A model generated the notes under the pieces. The model did no database searches, was not told the DNA's origin, and was given only the letters and a program-made list of their open reading frames with translations. A program made the position numbers and the translations under genes. A stretch of DNA of 64,000 bases, taken from positions 17,798 to 81,797 of the forward strand of contig QCEM01000005.1 of the NCBI GenBank assembly GCA_003280605.1, read 5' to 3'. Of this stretch, positions 26,742-35,015 are shown one piece after another. Position 1 is the stretch's first letter; each line of letters starts with the position of its first letter. The DNA comes from SAR116 cluster bacterium AG-355-O21. Lineage in GTDB: Bacteria; Pseudomonadota; Alphaproteobacteria; Thalassobaculales; Thalassobaculaceae.

Positions 26742-28592
26742 TTACTGGCAGGCAAGGCATTCTTCGTAATCAATCGGCTCGCCTGCAGCTGGCTGGTCGC
26801 GGTCGTTTATGCGGCCAAGATGCGGCACATGCGCGATATCCGCCGTTGCCGCCGATTCGGCACGCTGAATTGATTTCGAGCGGCAATAATACAAGCTTTT
26901 GACACCCCGCTTCCAGGCTTGCAGATGCAAGTGATGGAGGTCACGTTTGTGCACATCGGCGGGCAAGAATAGGTTGATCGACTGCGCCTGACAAATTTCT
27001 GCGGCCCTGTCAGCGGCATGTTCGATGATCCAACGCTGGTCAATTTCAAAGGCTGTTTTGAAAACATCTTTCTCATCATCGCTGAGAAAATCGAGGTGCT
27101 GGACCGAGCCGCCATTCAAGGTAATGGACGACCAGGTTGCATCATCATCATGGCCTTTTTCTGCCAGCAATGCCGTCAGATACTTATTCCGAACAGGGAA
27201 AGAGCCGGAAAGCGTTTTATGGGTAAAGGCGTTGGCGGCAATCGGCTCGATCCCAGGCGAGCTACCGCCACAAATGATCGAAATCGAGGCCGTTGGCGCG
27301 ATTGCCAGTTTATTTGAAAACCGCTCCATAATACCAAAAGCAGCGGCATCAGGGCAGGCGCCACGTTCTTCGGCCAATTTCGCCGAGGCGGCGTCAGCTT
27401 GCTTGCGGATATGCTTGAACATCCGCATGTTCCAAACTTTCGCCAGCGCCGAGCCGAAGGGCAGTCCTTGGCGCTGCAAATATGAATGAAAGCCCATAAC
27501 ACCCAGGCCGACCGAGCGCTCGCGCATCGCCGCATACCGTGCTTTGGCCATGCTGTCCGGCGCTTTCTCGATGAAATCGCTCAGCACATTATCTAAAAAG
27601 CGCATGATGTCTTCGATGAACATTTCATTATCTTGCCACTCTGGATAGGTCTCCAGATTGAGCGACGACAGGCAGCAGACGGCGGTTCGGTCATGGCCGT
27701 CTTTGTCGATCCCGGTCGGCAAGGTGATTTCACTGCACAGATTAGAGGTCTTAACCGTCAAACCCATCAATTTTTGATGCTCAGGGATGCTGCGATTCAC
27801 ATGATCAATGTAAATCATGTATGGCTCGCCGGTTTCAATCCGTGCGGTCAGGATTTTAATCCAAATGTCCCGCGCCGAGACGACCTTCATGACGGTGCCG
27901 TCTTTCGGGCTGACTAACTTCCAGTCTTCATTGGCTTCAACTGCCCGCATGAAGGCGTCGCTCAAAAGAACCCCGTGATGCAGGTTCAATGCTTTACGGT
28001 TAGGATCGCCGCCGGTGGGCCGCCGAAGCTCTACAAACTCTTCGATTTCAGGATGGTCAATCGGCAGATAAACGGCTGCCGAGCCACGCCGCAAAGAGCC
28101 TTGGCTAATGGCCAGTGTTAACGAGTCCATAACGCGAATAAACGGGATAACCCCAGAGGTTTTACCATTGATGCCGACAGGTTCGCCGATCGACCGAAGG
28201 TTGCCCCAATAGCTGCCGATACCGCCGCCCCGCGAGGCCAGCCAAACATTCTCATTCCAGGTATCAACAATGCCTTCAAGGCTATCGCTTGCTTCGTTCA
28301 AAAAACACGAGATCGGCAAGCCACGGCTGGTGCCGCCATTGGACAGCACAGGCGTCGACGGCATGAACCATAATTTTGAGATGTAGTCATAAAGACGGCC
28401 GGCATGCGCTTCATCATCGGCATAGTACGAGGCAACGCGGGCAAACAGGTCCTGATAGTTCTCATCGGGCAGCAAATACCGATCGCTCAGCGTGGCTTTG
28501 CCAAACACGGTCAAATTGTCATCACGGCTTTCATCCACGAAAACCTGGCTGCGGTGATCCATCTGAATAGCGGTATCCAGCATCATATTCAT
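26742..28592 (-). CDS. nrdA: Class I ribonucleotide reductase large (alpha) subunit without ATP-cone
   Basis: A 616-residue catalytic subunit reducing ribonucleoside diphosphates. Active-site elements: Cys96 in GLPISCFLNE, NLCSEITLPT (Asn, Cys, Glu of the catalytic centre), CCLSSLNL, the radical-transfer Tyr pair in SLYYCRSKS, and the C-terminal redox pair CLAC that accepts thioredoxin or glutaredoxin electrons. The protein begins almost directly with the alpha core (LSDRYLLPDENYQDLFARVA), so the roughly 90-residue ATP-cone of E. coli-type NrdA is absent, and with it the usual overall-activity dATP switch. The start is set by GGAGG eight bases before the ATG at 28592. Confidence 0.95.
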   Translation of the reverse strand: MNMMLDTAIQMDHRSQVFVDESRDDNLTVFGKATLSDRYLLPDENYQDLFARVASYYADDEAHAGRLYDYISKLWFMPSTPVLSNGGTSRGLPISCFLNEASDSLEGIVDTWNENVWLASRGGGIGSYWGNLRSIGEPVGINGKTSGVIPFIRVMDSLTLAISQGSLRRGSAAVYLPIDHPEIEEFVELRRPTGGDPNRKALNLHHGVLLSDAFMRAVEANEDWKLVSPKDGTVMKVVSARDIWIKILTARIETGEPYMIYIDHVNRSIPEHQKLMGLTVKTSNLCSEITLPTGIDKDGHDRTAVCCLSSLNLETYPEWQDNEMFIEDIMRFLDNVLSDFIEKAPDSMAKARYAAMRERSVGLGVMGFHSYLQRQGLPFGSALAKVWNMRMFKHIRKQADAASAKLAEERGACPDAAAFGIMERFSNKLAIAPTASISIICGGSSPGIEPIAANAFTHKTLSGSFPVRNKYLTALLAEKGHDDDATWSSITLNGGSVQHLDFLSDDEKDVFKTAFEIDQRWIIEHAADRAAEICQAQSINLFLPADVHKRDLHHLHLQAWKRGVKSLYYCRSKSIQRAESAATADIAHVPHLGRINDRDQPAAGEPIDYEECLACQ

Positions 28593-28632
28593 TTCCGCAT
28601 CCTCCAATTCTCGTGACTCGATTCCGGCCCGT

Positions 28633-28647
28633 GCACATGAGATGTGC
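28633..28647. promoter_or_regulatory. Small hairpin in the nrdA leader
   Basis: GCACAT-GAG-ATGTGC forms a perfect six-pair stem with a three-base loop between the NrdR-like box and the nrdA ribosome site. It may affect leader folding; no function is known. Confidence 0.3.
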
Positions 28648-28692
28648 CGTTTTCCGGCTTAAAGCTGTATGTTGATTGCTCTGACATTCAGA

Positions 28693-28708
28693 ACACTAGA
28701 TATAGTGT
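28693..28708 (-). promoter_or_regulatory. NrdR-like box overlapping the nrdA -10 region
   Basis: ACACTAGATATAGTGT is a 16-base near-palindrome that closely fits the NrdR consensus (acaCwAtATaTwGtgt). On the minus strand a -35-like TTGACT (28730-28725) is followed, after 17 bases, by CACTAT (28707-28702), so the box sits on the -10 element. NrdR is the ATP-cone repressor of nrd genes; binding here would block transcription. A second box at the usual spacing is not clear. Confidence 0.75.
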
Positions 28709-28725
28709 GCTTATTCCCCCTCGAA

Positions 28726-28770
28726 GTCAATCGTCAGATCGTGTAGGAGGCAAAAAAATACACGATTGAC
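28726..28770. repeat. Nested inverted repeat upstream of nrdA
   Basis: GTCAATCGT (28726-28734) and ATCGTGTA (28738-28745) on the left both pair with TACACGATTGAC (28759-28770) on the right. The left arm looks like a partial internal duplication of ATCG. The loop contains a run of seven A. It lies between the nrdA -35 region and the 3' end of the dehydrogenase gene, so it could be an operator or a transcript-end hairpin. Confidence 0.5.
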
Positions 28771-28807
28771 GGTTGCCGATCCAGTCAGCTTTGGCCAAAA
28801 GCCGGAC

Positions 28808-31786
28808 TTACTGCGGTTTTTGGTCTTTCAGTGACGGCAACGCCATTTGTAAAATGCGGGCCACATGCAACGCTTGACGGTCTGTTAAATCATCGATTTG
28901 GTGACGGCATGAGGTGCCGTCAGCGACGATCAAGCTGTTGTCATCGGCTGCACGCACCGCAGGCGCTAGGCTAAGCTCGCCCATCTTGCGAGAAATCTCG
29001 GCGGTCTCGGCTTGGTAGCCAAAGGCCCCGGCCATCCCGCAACAGGAGGTTTCGACGGTTTCGACGGTAAGTTCTGGCACCAAGGCCAGAACAGTTTCCA
29101 CCGACGACATCACGGCTTCGGCTTTTTGATGGCAATGGCCATGCAGCAGGGCGCGCTGTTGCGGCAGAGGTTGCAAGGTCAGATCGAGGCGGCCGGCAGC
29201 TTGCTCACGGGCCAGAAACTCCTCAAACAGAAGCGCAGAAAAAGCAAAGGCTTCGGCTTCCGGGCCGGGGGTGAGGGCCGTCCACTCATCCCGCATCGAC
29301 AGCAAACATGACGGCTCCAGCCCAATGATCGGCATGCCCCGATCCAGATAGGGCTTAAGGGCCGCTTTGGTGCGGCTCATTTCGGCCTTCGCCTGATCGA
29401 CCAGGCCGGCGCTCAGATAGGTGCGTCCACAGCACAGCGGCCGCGCCGCTTTATCGCCGGGCACGGGTAAATGCACCCGGTAGCCTGCTGCCACCAATAC
29501 ATCCACGGCAGCTTCGAGATTTTCCGGCTCAAAATGCCGGTTGAAGGTATCAGCCAGCAGCACCACGCCAGGTCCATATTCCGGGCCCAGTGCAGGTTGC
29601 CCCGGCTCAAACGCAGTGGCGGCCCAAGCCGGCAGACGGCGATCCTCGGCAAAGCCAAGCAGGCGGCGCACCCAGCCGAGGTTCTGGATCCAATTTGATA
29701 AAAAACTAAAGCGACTGGCGGCACGCGCGTAGCGCGGCAGTTCTGCGACCAGTCGGTCACGCAAGGAGAGGCCATGACGGCGGGCCTTTTGATGAGCGAC
29801 CTCAACCTTGAATTTGGCCATATCGACGCTGGTTGGGCACTCCCGTTTGCAGCCCTTACAGCCGACACAAAGCGACATGGTTTCGGTCATTTCAGGCGCT
29901 GTCAGGGCGTCGGCACCAAGCTGGCCGGAGATCGCCAGGCGCAACGTATTGGCGCGGCCGCGCGTCAGATCACGCTCGTCGCCTGTCACTCGGAAAGACG
30001 GGCACATGACGCCACCTGTTGATTTCCGGCAAGCGCCATTATTGTTACACATCTCAACTGCGCCGCCGAAATCACCCCATGGTGTCCAATCAAAAACCGT
30101 ATCTAAGGCCTGGGTTTCATAGTCGGGCTTGAAGCGGAACAGGCTGCGGTCATCCATTTTCGGCGGATCAACGATCTTACCAGGATTAAACAGGCTGTCA
30201 GGGTCCATTAGGGTCTTGACGGTTTTGAAGTTGTTGACCATGCGTTGGCCAAACATTTCGGCATGGAATTCGGAGCGGACGATACCATCGCCATGTTCGC
30301 CTGAATGCGAGCCTTTATATTCCTGGACGAGTTCAAAGGCTTCTTCGGCGATGGCCCGCATTTGCGAGGCACCGAGTTCTTCTTTCATGTTCAAAACCGG
30401 CCGAACATGCAGGGTGCCGACAGAGGCATGGGCGTACCAGGTTCCGGCGGTGTCATATTTGTGGAAAACTTGCGTTAGCCGGTCCGTATAATCGGCCAGA
30501 TCTTCCAAGCGGACAGCACAATCTTCGACGAATGACACCGGCTTACCGGCGCTTTTCATCGACATCATGATGTTGAGGCCCTGTTTGCGGACCTCCCATA
30601 TGGCCGATTGGAAGCTTGCATCGGTGGCCTCAACCACCGCCCCGGGGAAACCTAGATCGGCCATCAAACTGACCAAGTCACGCAGCTTGCTCAAGCTTTC
30701 GTTGGCGTCATTTTCAGCAAATTCGACCAACAACAACGCCGCCGGTTGGCCGTCAACAAAGCGATCCACCGTGGCCTTAAACATTGGAATATCGCGGGCC
30801 AGAGCGATCATTGTGTCATCAACCAGTTCAACAGCCACCGGCCCAAGCTTCACCAGATGCTGGGCGGCATCCATGGCTTGATAAAAGGTCGGGAAATGGC
30901 ACACCCCAAGGGTTTTATTGGTTGCCAAGGGTGACAGTTGCAAGCGCAGCTTTTGAGAATGCGCCAAAGTGCCTTCCGAGCCGACCAGCAAATGCGACAG
31001 ATTGATGTCATTGCCTGGCAGCAGGGCGTCAATATTATAGCCGCCGACTCGCCGCATCAGATCCGGGAAGCGGGCGCGAATTTCATCGGCTTCGGCAGAC
31101 CCTAAGGCCAAAAGTTGGCGCACCATATCTCCCTGTTTGCCCTGCAACTGCTGAGCTTGATCGGCGGTAATCCGGCCAAAGTGCATTTCCGCGCCATCGG
31201 CAAGCACGGCATCGATGGCGAGCACATTATCGCGCATGGTGCCATAGCGGATTGACCGCGACCCGCAGGAGTTGTTGCCGGCCATCCCGCCGATGGTTGC
31301 CCGCGACGAGGTTGACACATCAACAGGGAACCAAAGACCATGCGGTTTCAGTGCCCGGTTCAGATCGTCAAGGACAATGCCAGGCTCGACTTCCGCGACG
31401 CCGGCGCTCGGATCTACACTGATGAGCTTGTTCAAATGTTTCGATAGATCGATCACCAAACTGTGGTTAACGGTCTGGCCACATTGCGAGGTGCCGCCGC
31501 CACGGGCGGTGATCGGGATCCCTTCGTCGGCAGCAATCGCCATCGCCCTGCTAACGTCTGCAGCGGTGCGGGGAACGACCACACCGAGCGGTTCCATTTG
31601 ATAGATCGAGGCATCGGTGCCGTAACGGCCACGCGAAAATCGATCAAATAAGACTTCGCCTTCGAGTTCACGGTTCAGGCGGTCGGCGAGGGCGCTGTCA
31701 CCGATGCGTGCTTTGCCGGCGATGGCGGCAGCGGTCAGCGGTCCAGAAACCCATTCAGTGGTGGTATTTTTTTCATCGGTGCTCAT
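28808..31786 (-). CDS. FAD-binding and Fe-S 2-hydroxyacid dehydrogenase (YdiJ/GlcD-GlcF fusion type)
   Basis: A 992-residue two-part enzyme. The N-terminal half is a FAD_binding_4 domain (VVVPRTAADVSRAM, ITARGGGTSQCGQ, GGMAGNNSCGSRSIRYG) followed by a FAD-oxidase C domain with HASVGTLHVRPVLN and SGEHGDGIVRSEF. The C-terminal half has 4Fe-4S ligands (CVGCKGCKRECP, about 640-655) and two CCG-type cysteine motifs (LCCGRTYLSAG and SCCGMAGAFGY). It should oxidise D-lactate, glycolate or D-2-hydroxyglutarate and pass electrons to the respiratory chain. An MFS carrier ends 49 bases upstream on the same strand and probably imports the substrate. Confidence 0.92.
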   Translation of the reverse strand: MSTDEKNTTTEWVSGPLTAAAIAGKARIGDSALADRLNRELEGEVLFDRFSRGRYGTDASIYQMEPLGVVVPRTAADVSRAMAIAADEGIPITARGGGTSQCGQTVNHSLVIDLSKHLNKLISVDPSAGVAEVEPGIVLDDLNRALKPHGLWFPVDVSTSSRATIGGMAGNNSCGSRSIRYGTMRDNVLAIDAVLADGAEMHFGRITADQAQQLQGKQGDMVRQLLALGSAEADEIRARFPDLMRRVGGYNIDALLPGNDINLSHLLVGSEGTLAHSQKLRLQLSPLATNKTLGVCHFPTFYQAMDAAQHLVKLGPVAVELVDDTMIALARDIPMFKATVDRFVDGQPAALLLVEFAENDANESLSKLRDLVSLMADLGFPGAVVEATDASFQSAIWEVRKQGLNIMMSMKSAGKPVSFVEDCAVRLEDLADYTDRLTQVFHKYDTAGTWYAHASVGTLHVRPVLNMKEELGASQMRAIAEEAFELVQEYKGSHSGEHGDGIVRSEFHAEMFGQRMVNNFKTVKTLMDPDSLFNPGKIVDPPKMDDRSLFRFKPDYETQALDTVFDWTPWGDFGGAVEMCNNNGACRKSTGGVMCPSFRVTGDERDLTRGRANTLRLAISGQLGADALTAPEMTETMSLCVGCKGCKRECPTSVDMAKFKVEVAHQKARRHGLSLRDRLVAELPRYARAASRFSFLSNWIQNLGWVRRLLGFAEDRRLPAWAATAFEPGQPALGPEYGPGVVLLADTFNRHFEPENLEAAVDVLVAAGYRVHLPVPGDKAARPLCCGRTYLSAGLVDQAKAEMSRTKAALKPYLDRGMPIIGLEPSCLLSMRDEWTALTPGPEAEAFAFSALLFEEFLAREQAAGRLDLTLQPLPQQRALLHGHCHQKAEAVMSSVETVLALVPELTVETVETSCCGMAGAFGYQAETAEISRKMGELSLAPAVRAADDNSLIVADGTSCRHQIDDLTDRQALHVARILQMALPSLKDQKPQ

Positions 31787-31835
31787 GCCCAGACTATCGT
31801 CATCAGACCATCAAAAGGCAAGGGTTGAGTGCATC

Positions 31836-33107
31836 TCAAGCAGACGATTGAGCGCTTTCGACGCAGGCTGTGGTTGCTTGTGGGGCACGCTCACGGCCAT
31901 TCCATAAAAGTGCCGTAATGGCGATTAAATTTACAATATTGAAAATAACCCCCACTAAGAAGGCAAGCGGATAAAGTTGTGTCAGGTCGAATATCAAGCC
32001 ACCAAGGCCACCACCTGCGGCCATGCCGACGGTCCCAAAGAAGAACACAATGCCCATTTTTAACCCTGCATCGGCGGCGGGGAATTGCTCTCTGATAGCA
32101 ACCGCGTAGGCCGGCACAATGCCCCCAAAAACCAAACCATAAATTGCCGACAGGGCATACAAGCCCGACAAGCTATCGATGACCGCGTAGGCGGCCAGCG
32201 CCATGGCTTGTAAGCCGGCACCGATGAAGATCGTCCACAATCCACCGACGCGGTCGGAAAGAACCCCAAAGGCGAGCCTGCTGACAAACGCACACGCGAG
32301 CAACAGTGATAACATTTCGGCACCGCGCACCGCCGCGAAACCAAGATCGGAGCAATAGGCAACGATGTGCACCATTGGCATCGCCATGGCAACGCAACAG
32401 CCGACAATTGCGATGCATAAAAGGCTGAGTTTAACGCCCTTTGACCATCTGCCGTCGGTCGATTGCTGGTGCTGTTTGGCGGCAGATCCGCTGCTCGTTT
32501 GGATCGGTGGCGGGTTTTTCAAAACCAGCACCATTGGCATCATGATGAGCAGTCCCAACCAACCATACCAAAACCAGGTGTCGCGCCAACCTTCGCTTTC
32601 GATGCCCTGGCTGAAAAACCGCGGAAAAATTGCCCCGGAGACGGACTGTCCGCTGGCAACGATCGCAACCGCTATGCCGCGACGGCGATCAAACCAGCGA
32701 GTCGCATTCGACATTAACGGCGTAAAGGCGGTGCCGGTGCCCAGAAAGCCAATGAAAATCGCGCAGCTGATCAAAAGGCTGACGGCACCGTTGGCATAAC
32801 TTGCCGAAATCAAGCCTAAAGCCATGCAAATCGGCCCACTGATCATAATCCATTTCAACCCGAAGCGGTCAGCGATCGTGGCCATAAGAATGCCGCCAAG
32901 CCCGCTGCCGAAAACAATTGATGAATAGGCAAGCGAGGGGATCCATCGAGGCCAATCAAACTCACTGGCAATCGGCTTCAGGCTGACCACAATCAAATGT
33001 GAACTGCCGAACGCCATGCTGCCGTAAATGACCGAGGCGATAACGACGAGCCAGCCAAGACGGCTTTCAACGCTATCAAGATTGCTATCTTCATGCTTTG
33101 CTGTCAT
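31836..33107 (-). CDS. MFS monocarboxylate-type transporter
   Basis: A 423-residue carrier with twelve predicted helices. The opening VIASVIYGSMAFGSSHLIVVSLKPIASEFDWPRW resembles oxalate:formate-antiporter/monocarboxylate-porter MFS proteins. The loop MSNATRWFDRRRGIAVAIVASGQSVSG is the conserved A-like motif of that group, and GVLSDRVGGLWTIF its counterpart in the second half. Because the 2-hydroxyacid dehydrogenase follows after 49 bases, uptake of lactate, glycolate or a similar acid is likely (inference from context). It is divergent from the YeeZ-like gene, with 43 bases between starts. Confidence 0.88.
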   Translation of the reverse strand: MTAKHEDSNLDSVESRLGWLVVIASVIYGSMAFGSSHLIVVSLKPIASEFDWPRWIPSLAYSSIVFGSGLGGILMATIADRFGLKWIMISGPICMALGLISASYANGAVSLLISCAIFIGFLGTGTAFTPLMSNATRWFDRRRGIAVAIVASGQSVSGAIFPRFFSQGIESEGWRDTWFWYGWLGLLIMMPMVLVLKNPPPIQTSSGSAAKQHQQSTDGRWSKGVKLSLLCIAIVGCCVAMAMPMVHIVAYCSDLGFAAVRGAEMLSLLLACAFVSRLAFGVLSDRVGGLWTIFIGAGLQAMALAAYAVIDSLSGLYALSAIYGLVFGGIVPAYAVAIREQFPAADAGLKMGIVFFFGTVGMAAGGGLGGLIFDLTQLYPLAFLVGVIFNIVNLIAITALLWNGRERAPQATTACVESAQSSA

Positions 33108-33150
33108 CGATATGTGAACCGGGTGAATATTTCTGGAAAGTGCGTCTTAC

Positions 33151-34011
33151 GTGTCAAAGCATATACTTTTTCTAGGTATTGGCTACACTGCCCAGCGGTT
33201 GGCCGCCAAGCTGCTTGAGGACGGTTGGAAGGTTTCCGGCACAACGCGCAATGTCGCCGAAAAGCGTCTTGATCCTCGGATTAACCTCTTCACGCTGCAT
33301 CGCGATCAGCAGCTTGTGGGCGATGCCGCGATTAGCGATGTGACCCATATTGTGCATTCGATCCCCCCTGCCGAAGGCGGTGATGTTGTTTTGCATCAAG
33401 ATGCCGACTTAGGTGCCTTAACACCTGCATTGCAATGGTTTAGTTATCTTTCAACCACCGGCGTCTATGGTGATCGCAAAGGCGGTGAGGTGACGGAAAA
33501 CGCTGCGCCGGCGCCGCAGAGTGCCCGGGCCGAGCGGCGGCTGACCGCTGAGCGGGAGTGGCGACAGTATTTCCAAAATACGGCGGTATGTTTTCAGATC
33601 TTTCGGCTGGCAGGTATTTATGGTCCAGGTCGCAATGTCTTGGCGCAATTGCAGGCCGGGCAGGCGCGGATTATTGACCGACCGGGGCAAGTTTTTTCGC
33701 GCATTCATGTGGACGACATCGTGGCGGCCGTGCAGGCGTCGATTGCGGCGCCAAAAGATGGCGGCATCTATAATTTAGCCGATGACCTGCCCAGCGCCAG
33801 TGGTGACGTGATCCGTTATGGCGCGCATTTACTTGGCATCGAGCCGCCGGCCGCGATTGCTTTTGAAGACGCAGATTTATCACCGATGGCGCAAAGCTTT
33901 TATGCCCAATGTCGGCGCGTGATTGCGGCCAGAACCAAGGCCGAACTTGGTTGGCGACCGTGCTACCCAAGCTATCGTGAAGGTTTACAGGCGATCTTTA
34001 ATGGTTGCTGA
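33151..34011 (+). CDS. YeeZ-like NAD-dependent epimerase/dehydratase family protein
   Basis: A 286-residue atypical or extended SDR. The dinucleotide motif is FLGIGYTAQRLA (residues 6-17), the GxGxxA variant seen in E. coli YeeZ. WFSYLSTTGVYGDRKG carries the YeeZ-type active region, RLAGIYGPGRN follows, and the C-terminus has FSRIHVDDIVAAVQASI and YNLADDLP. The biochemical role of YeeZ proteins is not settled. It begins at GTG (33151), with GGAAAG ten bases before. Its end overlaps the next exporter gene by 11 bases. Confidence 0.85.
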   Translation: MSKHILFLGIGYTAQRLAAKLLEDGWKVSGTTRNVAEKRLDPRINLFTLHRDQQLVGDAAISDVTHIVHSIPPAEGGDVVLHQDADLGALTPALQWFSYLSTTGVYGDRKGGEVTENAAPAPQSARAERRLTAEREWRQYFQNTAVCFQIFRLAGIYGPGRNVLAQLQAGQARIIDRPGQVFSRIHVDDIVAAVQASIAAPKDGGIYNLADDLPSASGDVIRYGAHLLGIEPPAAIAFEDADLSPMAQSFYAQCRRVIAARTKAELGWRPCYPSYREGLQAIFNGC

Positions 34012-34903
34012 AAAGCACCTGTCGGCGCCCTCTGGCGGTGGTTTTGCCACCGCCCTGGTCCTGTTGTCGGCAACCTGCTTCTCGCTGAATACGCCACTTG
34101 CACCGTTGATCTATGCCGACGGTGGAAATACGGCGACGGTCACCATGCTGCGTGTTGCCGCTGCTGCGGTGGTGCTGGCCGGCTTGGCTTTTTGGCGGCG
34201 TGCGTGGCCGCGATTTGAGCGTGCTGATTTGTTCTGGTTAGCGGTTGTTGCCGTCACCTTCACCGCCCAAGGTTTATGCTATTTGGCGGCTGTGGCGCGG
34301 ATCCCCGTTGGTCTTGCGGCACTGATTTTCTTCTTTTGGCCAATGCTGGTGGCAGCTTTCGCACCGCTGATCGGCGAGCGGCGACCGTCTCTGACCACCG
34401 GCATTTATTTTCTGATTGCATTCATTGGTTTGGCGGTGGCGTTAGCGCCGGATCTATCCCGCCTTGATCTATGGGGCATTGTGCTGGCCTGCAGCGGCAG
34501 CTTTCTGATCGCTGTTTACATGTTGTCGGTGCGGCAGTTGTCGGTGCAGTTTTCGGGGCTTGGGCTGACTGCGGCGATCACCTTGCCATCGGCCTTCCTG
34601 GCGCTGTTGGCGCTGCCATGGATTGGCGGTTTTGCACTGCCACAGAGCGAAACCGGGCTATGGGCTTTGCTGGCGCTATGCCTATGCTTTGGTGCCGGCT
34701 TCCTGAGCTTAATCTTCGGGATGGCGCGGGTTGCCGCCAGCCGAGTTGCATTTCTGTACAACTTAGAGCCAATCCTATCGATCGTGGCAGCGGCGATCCT
34801 GCTTGGTGAGATTTTAACATTCAACCAATACGCAGGTGGCGCTCTGGTGATTGCCGCCTTACTGCTAAGCAGTCGGCAGCGTATTGCCGGGACGCAATTC
34901 TGA
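34001..34903 (+). CDS. EamA/DMT superfamily transporter
   Basis: A 300-residue membrane protein with ten helices in two EamA repeats; LLSATCFSLNTPLAPLIYADGGNTATVTMLRVAAAA opens it, and FGMARVAASRVAFLYNLEPILSIVAAAILLGE is the classical second-repeat ending. I start at the ATG at 34001, which overlaps the upstream gene by 11 bases; the longer frame from 33923 would only read the shadow of that gene. It is probably coupled to the YeeZ-like gene. Substrate unknown; an amino-acid or metabolite exporter is typical. Confidence 0.88.
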   Translation: MVAEKHLSAPSGGGFATALVLLSATCFSLNTPLAPLIYADGGNTATVTMLRVAAAAVVLAGLAFWRRAWPRFERADLFWLAVVAVTFTAQGLCYLAAVARIPVGLAALIFFFWPMLVAAFAPLIGERRPSLTTGIYFLIAFIGLAVALAPDLSRLDLWGIVLACSGSFLIAVYMLSVRQLSVQFSGLGLTAAITLPSAFLALLALPWIGGFALPQSETGLWALLALCLCFGAGFLSLIFGMARVAASRVAFLYNLEPILSIVAAAILLGEILTFNQYAGGALVIAALLLSSRQRIAGTQF

Positions 34904-35015
34904 AGCTTTTTTGCGTTCATGCCATTACTGTGGGAAGTCACAGCATAAGCGATGCTTTTCGGAGCCATAAAAAAATACCGGCACACATGCAAATCTGGGG
35001 TAACCAGGAAAGGAA

